Notes: a model not told the origin generated them from the sequence alone. Positions 27,933 to 35,188 are shown, numbered from the stretch's first letter. The stretch is DNA of 35,188 nt from Gemmatimonadota bacterium (GCA_025358315.1 JANYKA010000156.1:1-35188); one strand, 5' to 3'. Made by a program: numbers and translations.

Positions 27933-28885
27933 CAGGCGTCCTTGAGCGCGTCGAGCCCGATCCGGCCCGCCGCCGAAATGGAGTACAGGCCAAACGCGCC
28001 CGTCGTCACGATCTCCGGCACGTAGTGCTCACCGAGCAGATCGAGCTTGGTGAAGACCACACAATGCGGTTTCGCAGCGAGTTCCGGTGAATACGCAATA
28101 ATCTCGGCGCGCAGCTGATCGTACTCCGCTTGCCAATCCATTGCGTCGATCGGAATCAGAAAGGCGAGCACGCGCGTGCGTTCGATGTGTCGCAGAAACT
28201 GCAGCCCCAATCCTTTCCCTTCGTGCGCGCCTTCGATGATCCCCGGAATATCGGCGACTACAAAAGTGCGCGAATCGGAGAGCTGAATAACGCCGAGGTT
28301 TGGTGCGAGGGTCGTGAAGGGATAGTCGGCGATTTTGGGGCGGGCCGCAGAAATCACCGAGAGCAATGTCGACTTGCCGGCGTTGGGCTGACCGACCAAT
28401 CCAATATCGGCGATGAGTTTTAGTTCCAGCTCCAGCGAACGCGTCTGCCCTTCTTCACCCGGCTGGAATTCGCGCGGCGCTTGATGCGTTGCCGTCTGAA
28501 AAAACGAATTGCCTTTTCCACCGCGGCCGCCTTTCGCAACAATTATTTCCTGACCGGATTCGAGAATCTCACCGAGAATCTGGCCGGTGTTGAGATCCTT
28601 GATCACAGTTCCCGGCGGAACGGGGAGCACAATGCTCGCGCCACCGCGTCCCGATTTATTCGAGCCGCTGCCGTGCTCGCCGCTTTCGGCTTCCCACTTG
28701 TCGCGATAGGTGTAGTCGAGCAAGGTGGCGAGGTTGTTGTCGCCAACGACGGTGATGTCACCGCCCTTGCCGCCTTCGCCACCGTCGGGGCCACCCATAG
28801 GTTCGCGCCACTCGCGTCGGAATGAACTGCAACCCGAACCGCCGTTGCCGGCAACTGCTTTTACTACTACTCGGTCGATGAACAT
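27863..28885 (-). CDS. obgE: GTPase ObgE/CgtA
   Basis: MFIDRVVVKAVAGNGGSGCSSFRREWREPMGGPDGGEGGKGGDI, GLVGQPNAGKSTLLSVISAARPKIADYPFTTLAPNLGVI. Confidence 0.96.
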   Translation of the reverse strand: MFIDRVVVKAVAGNGGSGCSSFRREWREPMGGPDGGEGGKGGDITVVGDNNLATLLDYTYRDKWEAESGEHGSGSNKSGRGGASIVLPVPPGTVIKDLNTGQILGEILESGQEIIVAKGGRGGKGNSFFQTATHQAPREFQPGEEGQTRSLELELKLIADIGLVGQPNAGKSTLLSVISAARPKIADYPFTTLAPNLGVIQLSDSRTFVVADIPGIIEGAHEGKGLGLQFLRHIERTRVLAFLIPIDAMDWQAEYDQLRAEIIAYSPELAAKPHCVVFTKLDLLGEHYVPEIVTTGAFGLYSISAAGRIGLDALKDAWWRKLLELKKADELTRVREPLAP

Positions 28886-28936
28886 GAGTCAAAACTAAGG
28901 GGTCACAGGGGGAAAGCTTACAATTGGCACTTACTG

Positions 28937-28981
28937 TGAAGGCCGAGGGGGCGATTTGGATTACGGGGCGGACGGCGGGCA
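28937..28981 (+). repeat. Family 4 repeat, single dispersed unit
   Basis: tgaaggccgagggggcgatttggattacggggcggacggcgggca resembles the 31788-31960 units; core GGATTACGGGGCGGACGGCGG is shared. Confidence 0.82.
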
Positions 28982-28995
28982 ACGTGGGTTGCGCG

Positions 28996-29700
28996 CTACT
29001 TACCCTGGACTCGCGCCCAAAGCATTTGGGCTCGTTTCAGGTTTGTTGGATCAACGACTCCATCCAGGCAATCGAGCGTGGCCGTCACGGCTCGCGCGCC
29101 TGCGCCCGCATTGAGGGCGCCGTGGAGATGCGAGTGGAGTTGACGGTCCTGCCCTGCGGCGACACATGCGGCGATGATGCACAGTTCCCTTCGCTGTAAA
29201 TCCAGTCCCGGCCGGGAGAGGACCTTGCCGTACCCTTCGACTATCATCCAGTCATCGAGCGCGGGGTGGAGGGCGCGAATGTTCATTCGAAGCTTCTCGT
29301 AATTCTTTCCATAGACGACTTCGCACGTCTCCTCGCCCTGCTTCCGCCAACTGAACACGTTCTCGTACGATTCTACGTTCCCGTTCCGCTCCGCTCCGCT
29401 CCCGCCCAGCGCCCGCCGCCACTCGCGGGCAGCGTTCAATGCCCGAGGGAAACCGGCGAACAGGTACGATTGCAGCACGACCTCCTCCACCCACTCCGGC
29501 GGGACACTTTCTGCCGTGCCATTGCCGTCACTGCCGGCACCGCGGTCACCGCCGTCTCTGCCGGCACCGGTGCATTCGGCGAACGCTTCACGCACCGCCT
29601 CTTCGGAACCCCCGGTTATCCGGGCGGCCAAGCGAACGAGCGACGCCGTTGCGCCATCGAACGAGGGAATAGTAGCCGCAGAGTTCGGGTGTGACGTCAT
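28996..29700 (-). CDS. carboxymuconolactone decarboxylase (CMD) family protein
   Basis: VYGKNYEKLRMNIRALHPALDDWMIVEGYGKVLSRPGLDLQRRELCIIAACVAAGQDRQLHSHLHGALNAGA. Confidence 0.8.
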   Translation of the reverse strand: MTSHPNSAATIPSFDGATASLVRLAARITGGSEEAVREAFAECTGAGRDGGDRGAGSDGNGTAESVPPEWVEEVVLQSYLFAGFPRALNAAREWRRALGGSGAERNGNVESYENVFSWRKQGEETCEVVYGKNYEKLRMNIRALHPALDDWMIVEGYGKVLSRPGLDLQRRELCIIAACVAAGQDRQLHSHLHGALNAGAGARAVTATLDCLDGVVDPTNLKRAQMLWARVQGK

Positions 29701-29818
29701 CGAAACATTTCCTTAGGGGGCGGGTTATTGCATAGGAGCCGCAAACTGCGAGCAAAAGCGGCGCGTCCTTACTAAATTTAGTCCATCTAAACTGACCGAC
29801 TGTCTTTCTGAGGCTCGA

Positions 29819-30319
29819 ATGAACCTGAATCAAACGAAAGTACTGCTCCTGCTGTCGCTCCTCGCCACGGCCGCCTGCTCAAAAGACAAGGCCAAAGACG
29901 ACGAAGAAAAGCCCGTCGCGACCCAGACTCCACAGGAATATCGCGCTCGGCAACAGAAATTCGCCGACTCCGTGCTCAACGCCTCGTCGAGTGCCAAAAC
30001 CGTCGTCGAGAAACTTGGCAAAGGGTACGAAGTCGGTAGTATCAAAATGCGCGATAGCGTCGCTACCCTCGCCGCCGATACCACCGCCCACTGTTTCAAA
30101 GTCGGCCGAGCCACCGACCCGTATCTCGCGGGGACGGTGTCGTTCTGGGTGAATATGAATGTGACGGGGTCGGATATCGTCCGCATTCAGAAATCCGAGT
30201 GGACGTCGACTGCCGGCAATATTGTGGACGCGTGCTTGAATCAGCTGGCGAAAAGGTGGACGTTCGATTCGGCGATCGCTAAGCCGGGCGCGTACATCGT
30301 GCAGGTGCAGTTCAAGTAA
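29819..30319 (+). CDS. hypothetical lipoprotein
   Basis: MNLNQTKVLLLLSLLATAACSKDKAKDDEE: signal peptide and lipobox TAAC; soluble C-terminus ending QVQFK. Confidence 0.78.
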   Translation: MNLNQTKVLLLLSLLATAACSKDKAKDDEEKPVATQTPQEYRARQQKFADSVLNASSSAKTVVEKLGKGYEVGSIKMRDSVATLAADTTAHCFKVGRATDPYLAGTVSFWVNMNVTGSDIVRIQKSEWTSTAGNIVDACLNQLAKRWTFDSAIAKPGAYIVQVQFK

Positions 30320-30365
30320 CGCGCTGCTCGTTCGCTTTTCACAACAGCTAAATAAAGTTCGGCGC

Positions 30366-30490
30366 GCGGGTCGGGCTCGGGGAGCTCGCTTTGACGGGCC
30401 TATCGCTTACACGCATCGAGCCTCGCCCTCAAGGCGAGTCTCGCGCTACGCGATGGGCCCGTCGGCGCGAGCCCCCCGAACCCGCCCTGC
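30366..30490. repeat. Family 5 long inverted repeat with a nested hairpin
   Basis: 30366-30406 pairs with 30450-30490 (about 41-nt arms, roughly 30 matches); nested stem ctcgcc/ggcgag at 30422-30438. Confidence 0.82.
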
Positions 30491-30587
30491 AAGTCTTTTG
30501 TATTTTGCTTAGCGCTCACACCTAAGCGCATCACGCGCACGGAGCACGCCTGCGCGGTTCAGCTCACGCACACTGCGGTTATTGCCC

Positions 30588-30750
30588 GCTCTCGCACATT
30601 AGCTCGAAGGAAGGGCGAGTGCATTCACTCCACAGGGCCCCGTGGCTGCCGTGTGCCATGGGCCAGTTGGCCGATGGCATACGGATGCCACTTGCAGGCC
30701 CGAAGGAGTGAGTGCGCGCGCCCGACCGCAACGCACAAATGCGAGAGCCT
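30588..30750. repeat. Family 6 long imperfect palindrome
   Basis: gtggctgccgtgtgccatgggcca (30642-30665) and tggccgatggcatacggatgccac (30668-30691), 20/24 complementary; outer pairing includes gctctcgca/tgcgagagc. Confidence 0.82.
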
Positions 30751-30764
30751 CCCACTATCAAACG

Positions 30765-31754
30765 CTAGCGCGCGAGCCGAACCTCGCCAACAATCTCATT
30801 GCGCGTGTTGCGAATCGGCTTGTGCGCCCACTCCGCCATGCGGGGAGTCAACGTCTCCGGCAACTCCCCCAACAACTGCAACGCCCGGATCACCGCGATG
30901 TGCTGCGCACGCAACGCGCCGTCCTCTACCTTAATCGCAATCCCAATCCCCGATTCCGGAATCGCCAGCGAGTGCACGCCCTCGGCGCCCACCTTGGCAA
31001 TCACCCGACCGCCAGTCTCCTGCAATATCATCGTGTCGAAACGATCCGTGCCACCAATTAAATGCGGATGGGCGCGCATCGCCGCGGCGATGCGCGACGG
31101 AAGTTCTTCGCCCGCTTGTACGGCGCGCGCCCAACGCGAGTAGGCCAGCGCCATCCGGTCGATCGGCAACGCCATCACCACAACGCCGCAGCCATCAACG
31201 CCGATCGGCATGTCATCAACACCGACGCCACTCCACGCCGCGACTTCGTTCAGGCAACTGCGCTGCACCGGATGCTCGGCGCGTTCGTATCCCTGCAGCG
31301 CCCAACCGGCAGTGTACGCGCGGCCGAGCATCGCGGCGTGCTTGCCTGAACAATTATTGTGTAAGCGCGAATATTGGCGACCACTCTCGCGAGCCATCTT
31401 GACGCCGCGCGCCGAGAGAGGCTCGTGCGGGCCGCAAGCCAGATCGCCCTCTTCCAAGCCCATCGACGCGAGCATGCGCTCGACCACCACAAGATGTTCG
31501 GGCTCGCCACCGTGCGAGGCGCAGGCGAGGGCGAGTTCCTCGTCGCCCCAACCGAGTTTGTCGAATCCGCCGGAGGTAAGAAACGGGAGGACTTGAAACA
31601 TCTTGGAGCAGGACCGCCACATCGTCAACATCGAATGATCGTGGGCGGTAGCGATCAAGGCTTCATTCGGACCGATGACGGCAGCGTGAACCAAGTGCCG
31701 GGATTCGATGGTATCAGCGCGGGTTACTACTACGTCCAGGGCGAGCGGGATCAT
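30765..31754 (-). CDS. asparaginase (ReAV/AnsA-type, COG4448-like)
   Basis: VVVTRADTIESRHLVHAAVIG, RSCSKMFQVLPFL, RLHNNCSGKHAAMLGRAYTAGW. Confidence 0.87.
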   Translation of the reverse strand: MIPLALDVVVTRADTIESRHLVHAAVIGPNEALIATAHDHSMLTMWRSCSKMFQVLPFLTSGGFDKLGWGDEELALACASHGGEPEHLVVVERMLASMGLEEGDLACGPHEPLSARGVKMARESGRQYSRLHNNCSGKHAAMLGRAYTAGWALQGYERAEHPVQRSCLNEVAAWSGVGVDDMPIGVDGCGVVVMALPIDRMALAYSRWARAVQAGEELPSRIAAAMRAHPHLIGGTDRFDTMILQETGGRVIAKVGAEGVHSLAIPESGIGIAIKVEDGALRAQHIAVIRALQLLGELPETLTPRMAEWAHKPIRNTRNEIVGEVRLAR

Positions 31755-31785
31755 TCTGGAATGTAGTGGGGACTACATGCGATAA

Positions 31786-31970
31786 TGAAAGGGCTTGGGG
31801 GATTACGGGGCGGACGGCGGACAGGGAGTCACCTATTGGTCGAGTTTTTTGGGAAAGGGCTTGGGGGATTACTGGGCGGACGGCGGACAGTGATTCACTG
31901 ATGGGTCGGGGTGGTGCGAAAGGTCGAGGGGGGATTACTGGGCGGACGGCGGTCAGCGGATTCGGATGGC
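31786..31970 (+). repeat. Family 4 tandem array, left arm (three units at about 31788, 31854 and 31919; period 66 then 65 bp)
   Basis: Core gggggattac(g/t)gggcggacggcgg(a/t)cag repeated three times, preceded by aaagg(g/t)c. Confidence 0.95.
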
Positions 31971-32016
31971 GTTGAAATGATTGTGTCGAATGCGATTCAC
32001 GATACGATCGTGCGGG

Positions 32017-32463
32017 ATGAGGGATTCTGTTTTTGAAGGGCAATATGAAAAGTGGGCGGCGGCGCAGCCGGAGTTGCTTCGCGCAGATATTCTGTGGGCA
32101 TTGGATTCGTACCGGCTCGCGCTCTACTTGGTGGAACTCTCGACGACTGATATGCGGCGGGCGCGCGACGGCGATCTTGCAGCCGCTCGACGGCAATTAT
32201 TGAAGGCCGTAATTTCTATCAGTGCGAATATCGCCGAGGGGTACAGTCGCCCCACAATGGCAGATCGATCGCGATTCTTCGCGTACGCATTGGGGTCCAC
32301 CAGGGAAGCCGTCACCTGGTACGCGTCCTTCCGCATTTCACTGGGCGACACAACCCTGTTCGCCCGCTACACCCACCTAGCCCGCCTCCGCCGAATCCTA
32401 ATTGCGACTCAGCGCACCCAACATTTCCATCTCCCCCCCAACACCTTCACCCCCGGGATTTAA
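32017..32463 (+). CDS. four-helix bundle protein (S23 / 23S rRNA intervening-sequence protein family, TIGR02436-like)
   Basis: LLKAVISISANIAEGYSRPTMADRSRFFAYALGSTREAVTWY matches the family signature (SIxxNIAEGxxR...FxxxALGSxxE). The ORF track begins at TTG 31981; ATG 32017 (MRDSVFEGQYEKW) is the likely start. Confidence 0.9.
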   Translation: MRDSVFEGQYEKWAAAQPELLRADILWALDSYRLALYLVELSTTDMRRARDGDLAAARRQLLKAVISISANIAEGYSRPTMADRSRFFAYALGSTREAVTWYASFRISLGDTTLFARYTHLARLRRILIATQRTQHFHLPPNTFTPGI

Positions 32464-32465
32464 AC

Positions 32466-32645
32466 GCTGTCCGCCGTCCGCTCAGTAGGCCTCCACGACC
32501 TTTCCCAGAAACCCGACCAACAAGGTGACTCCCTGTCCGCCGTCCGCTCAGTAATCCCCCGCGACCTTTCGCAGCAACCCGACCCAACAATGAATCCCTG
32601 TCCGCCGTCCGCTCAGTAATCCCCCACGACCCTCCCGCTGACTCC
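32466..32645 (-). repeat. Family 4 tandem array, right arm (three units starting 32467, 32533 and 32598; periods 66 and 65 bp), inverted relative to the left arm
   Basis: ctgtccgccgtccgctcagta repeated three times; reverse complement matches the left array. Confidence 0.95.
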
Positions 32646-33647
32646 CTATCCCACAACCCCCAAATCAAACGCCTCCAAAACCTCTCCCACTGAAACAGTA
32701 GCCGCCCCCAATTTCCCGACTTCAACTCCAGCAGCATAGTTAGCAATCACCGCCGCCTCCAATGCCGTCGCCCCCGACGCCAACATCGCCGCCAGATAAG
32801 CTGTGACCGTGTCCCCCGCTCCCACTACGTCATACACTTCGCGGGCGGTAGTCGGAATCCGATGCACACCCGTCGCGCCTTTCTCGATCAGCGCCATTCC
32901 GTTTTCGCTCAGCGTGAGCAAAATGGATTCGACGCCGAGTCGTTCAACTAAAGCCGGCAACGTCTCCGGATGTTCCACGTCGATGGCCGCGCCGAGTGCG
33001 GCCTCGAGTTCGCGACGGTTCGGTTTGAAGACAGTCGCGCCGGTGTAGGAGAAAAAATTGCGATACTTAGGATCCACAACCACCGGAATTTTCTTTTTGG
33101 CAGCAATGGCGAGCGCGTGCGCAATAACGGCCGGCACCAGCACTCCCTTGTTGTAGTCCTCAAGAATCAACGCGTCCGCATCACCGAGCGCTTTGGTAAT
33201 CGCGCTGTTGAGCAGTCCGATTTCGGCGGGTGTGCAATCTTCGTCCACTTCTTCGTCCACCCTCACCAACTGCTGAGCGCGGGCGAGAACTCTCGTTTTT
33301 GTCGTCGTCGGGCGATTGACTGCCACGAGCCCGCGCGTGTCGCCGCCGATGGCCATCATCATGTCCCGCAGTTGCTGCGCGGACTGATCCTTCCCCACCG
33401 TGGCGACGAGTTCAACCTGAGCGCCGAGCGCTGCGACATTTTGGGCGACGTTGGCGGCGCCGCCGAGTGCGTGGCGTTTATCGCGAACCCTCACCACCGG
33501 CACCGGGGCTTCGGGCGAAATGCGGTCGACGTCGCCGCGCAAATACACGTCGAGCATCGCGTCGCCGATGACAACAATGCGATGCTTCGGTGACAGCGCG
33601 AGGAGCGCCGCGATGCGGTCGCGCGAGATTGGCTGAGTAGAGGGCAC
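32646..33647 (-). CDS. RfaE1/HldE-type D-glycero-beta-D-manno-heptose-7-phosphate kinase (PfkB family)
   Basis: VVIGDAMLDVYLRGDVDRISPEAPVPVV, LGGAANVAQNVAALG, DVVGAGDTVTAYLAAMLASG. Confidence 0.9.
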   Translation of the reverse strand: MPSTQPISRDRIAALLALSPKHRIVVIGDAMLDVYLRGDVDRISPEAPVPVVRVRDKRHALGGAANVAQNVAALGAQVELVATVGKDQSAQQLRDMMMAIGGDTRGLVAVNRPTTTKTRVLARAQQLVRVDEEVDEDCTPAEIGLLNSAITKALGDADALILEDYNKGVLVPAVIAHALAIAAKKKIPVVVDPKYRNFFSYTGATVFKPNRRELEAALGAAIDVEHPETLPALVERLGVESILLTLSENGMALIEKGATGVHRIPTTAREVYDVVGAGDTVTAYLAAMLASGATALEAAVIANYAAGVEVGKLGAATVSVGEVLEAFDLGVVG

Positions 33648-33732
33648 GGCTTAACGTATCGAATGCCGCCCGCGAGTGCGAGATTTCCCGAATGAACTTC
33701 ACGAACCACGCATACCAGCGGGCCTGCCCAGC

Positions 33733-34656
33733 GTGACCCATTCTCCCCCACCCGTCCGCGCCCGCCCGGCGATCGCGCCCCTCGTTCTCGTGGCCGCCGT
33801 ACTCGGCATCTCGATCTCCGGCCCCCTCGTCCGGCTCTCGCATTCCGACCCGCTGGTGATCGCGCTCTGGAGAATCGGGATTTCGATTGCCATCATTTAT
33901 TCCATCCTGCTCTTCAATGGGCAATGGAAACAGTGGCGCGCCCTCTCGCGTAGCGATCTCCTCGCCGCCGTCGCCGCCGGCGGATTTCTCGCGCTGCATT
34001 TCTGGAGCTGGATTTCGTCTATCGGGATGACGTCTGTCGCGGCGAGTGTCGTGCTCGTTAATATCCATCCGATCATCGTCGTCTTTGGGTCCGCACTTTG
34101 GCTTGGGGAGAAACCCACCCGCCCCCAACTGATCGGGATTGGCGTCTCCCTGATCGGTGCCCTCATACTCGGCTACGGCGACGCCCGCGGTGCCGCTACA
34201 GTCGCCGGGTCACGGGCGCTGATGGGCGATGCACTGGCAGTCGTCGGCGCCGTAACCGTATCTGCCTACCTACTACTCGGCAGACGCGTCCGCCAGAAAC
34301 TGGATCTCTGGCCGTACGTGGGATTCGTGTATTCCGTCTGCTTTGTGATCGTACTGGCGATTGCCCTCGTGCGCGGCGTGCAAATCATCCCAACCGGAGC
34401 AACGGCACCGCGTGAGCTCGCCCTCTTCGCCGCGATGGCACTCGGCCCGATGATGTTGGGCCACACAGGATTCAATTGGGCATTACGATATTTCCCGGCC
34501 TACTTCGTCAGTCTGGCTGCGCTCTGTGAGCCGGTAGGGGCTACCATATTGGCCGCGGTGATTCCGGGGATTGCCGAAATGCCTGGGGGGCTCACCCTAA
34601 TCGGCGGGGCGGTTGTGCTTGGGGGGATTGGACTGACTGCGGGCAGGAAGAAATGA
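33733..34656 (+). CDS. EamA/DMT-superfamily transporter
   Basis: Ten-TM-like hydrophobic profile, two EamA-like halves (WRIGISIAIIYSILL..., GFNWALRYFPAYFVSLAALCEPVGATILAAVI). The ORF track begins at 33676; GTG 33733 is plausible. Confidence 0.85.
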   Translation: MTHSPPPVRARPAIAPLVLVAAVLGISISGPLVRLSHSDPLVIALWRIGISIAIIYSILLFNGQWKQWRALSRSDLLAAVAAGGFLALHFWSWISSIGMTSVAASVVLVNIHPIIVVFGSALWLGEKPTRPQLIGIGVSLIGALILGYGDARGAATVAGSRALMGDALAVVGAVTVSAYLLLGRRVRQKLDLWPYVGFVYSVCFVIVLAIALVRGVQIIPTGATAPRELALFAAMALGPMMLGHTGFNWALRYFPAYFVSLAALCEPVGATILAAVIPGIAEMPGGLTLIGGAVVLGGIGLTAGRKK

Positions 34657-34890
34657 GTGTTGAGTGGGAGTATGAGTGCTGAGTGCGAGACCAGTGGGAG
34701 AAAGGAGTGGGAGAGGAGTGGGAGAAAGTAGTGGGAGAGTGAAACCGTAGTTTCTCTCTCCCACTTATCCCCCTCTTATCTCCCACTAAACTCCCACTGA
34801 TCTCCCACTGATACCTCCCACTCCTCTCCCACTCCTTTCTCCCACTGGTCTCGCACTCAGCACTCATACTCCCACTCAGCACTCGCACTG
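34654..34890. repeat. Family 1 palindromic element, copy 4 (complete, short loop)
   Basis: Left tgagtgttgagtgggagtatgagtgctgagtgcgagaccagtgggagaaaggagtgggagaggagtgggagaaag; right ctcccactcctctcccactcctttctcccactggtctcgcactcagcactcatactcccactcagcactcgcact. Confidence 0.93.
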
Positions 34891-34951
34891 CTTTAAATGA
34901 AGAGCGGCCAGCGTAGTTACGCCGGCCGCTCATTCCGTTAGAACGCGTCAG

Positions 34952-35170
34952 TTACTGCGACGCCCCATTGCCCAGCCCCGCCACCAACTGCACCAATGCC
35001 GCCTGAATCGCCAGCATCTGCGGGCTTGCCAGTGCACTGGCCGAGGTCGACGAGCTATTCACGAGTGCATTGAACGCTTCCACGGCGGTACGAACTGCCG
35101 GGCCCTTTTTGTCGGGATTGTTCAAGTTGTTCAACGACTTCACGAGTGCCGCGATCAACGCGCTATTCAT
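34952..35170 (-). CDS. short hypothetical protein, may extend beyond the window
   Basis: MNSALIAALVKSLNNLNNPDKKGPAVRTAVEAFNALVNSSS...; no recognised family; start uncertain at the window edge. Confidence 0.45.
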   Translation of the reverse strand: MNSALIAALVKSLNNLNNPDKKGPAVRTAVEAFNALVNSSSTSASALASPQMLAIQAALVQLVAGLGNGASQ

Positions 35171-35188
35171 GCCCGAGGCATTGAGCGT

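Larger units (their letters stand above)
31786..32645. mobile_element. candidate element: four-helix-bundle gene bounded by inverted repeat arrays
   Basis: The ORF stop (32461-32463) ends 3 bp before the right array and the left array ends just before the ORF; no transposase is present. Mobility is inferred, not shown. Confidence 0.5.

Noticed and set aside
30366-30750. Integron attC sites
   Set aside because: No paired RYYYAAC/GTTRRRY boxes at the right places, no cassette array and no integrase.
31981-32463. A genuine 23S rRNA intervening sequence
   Set aside because: No rRNA sequence flanks the locus; neighbours are an asparaginase and a sugar kinase gene.
32017-32463. Avd of a diversity-generating retroelement
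   Set aside because: No reverse transcriptase or template/variable repeat pair was seen in the window; the sequence signature fits the S23-type family better.
31786-32645. CRISPR-like array
   Set aside because: Only three units per arm, spacers are related rather than unique, the two arrays are inverted around an ORF, and no cas genes are present.
34654-34740. G-quadruplex array in the GTGGGAG repeats
   Set aside because: GGG runs are separated by loops of about 9-10 nt, so G4 formation is weak; hairpin pairing between arms is the stronger explanation.
34654-34950. Simple bidirectional terminator between convergent genes as the full explanation of Family 1
   Set aside because: It may work as one here, but the same element also lies between divergent genes (12608) and around a gene (18987-20066), so this does not explain the family.

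Overview
GC-rich bacterial chromosomal window, possibly Gemmatimonadota-like (weak inference from gene content only). It carries about 32 protein-coding genes, mostly housekeeping. A long minus-strand run goes from rpsU down to rsmA (rpsU, yqeY-like, mutS2, dnaG, zinc-ribbon protein, recJ, rsmD, coaD, pta, STAS/RsbW/RsbU-type module, rsmA). A plus-strand pair follows: a GH18 + polysaccharide deacetylase + GT2 fusion, then mprF. Next are a minus-strand lipoprotein, VirJ/AcvB-like protein, HIT, rsmE, prmA, dnaJ, hrcA, hemW, dprA, obgE and a CMD-family protein, then a lipoprotein, an asparaginase, a four-helix-bundle (S23/IVS-type) gene, rfaE1-like kinase and an EamA transporter. No rRNA, tRNA, CRISPR or recognisable transposase was seen. 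The most unusual content is intergenic: at least six families of large inverted-repeat elements, several with arms made of direct repeats. Two stand out. (1) A four-helix-bundle gene sits exactly between two inverted arrays of 65/66-bp repeats (31786-32645), an architecture that resembles 23S rRNA intervening sequences but lies outside any rRNA. (2) A GTGGGAG-rich palindromic family occurs at four loci with distinguishable L and R ends. Its L end coincides with or abuts the TGA stop codon of the neighbouring gene at three of four loci, and one copy encloses a lipoprotein gene. All calls were made by eye from the sequence and the supplied ORF translations. No database search was possible, so novelty is not established.
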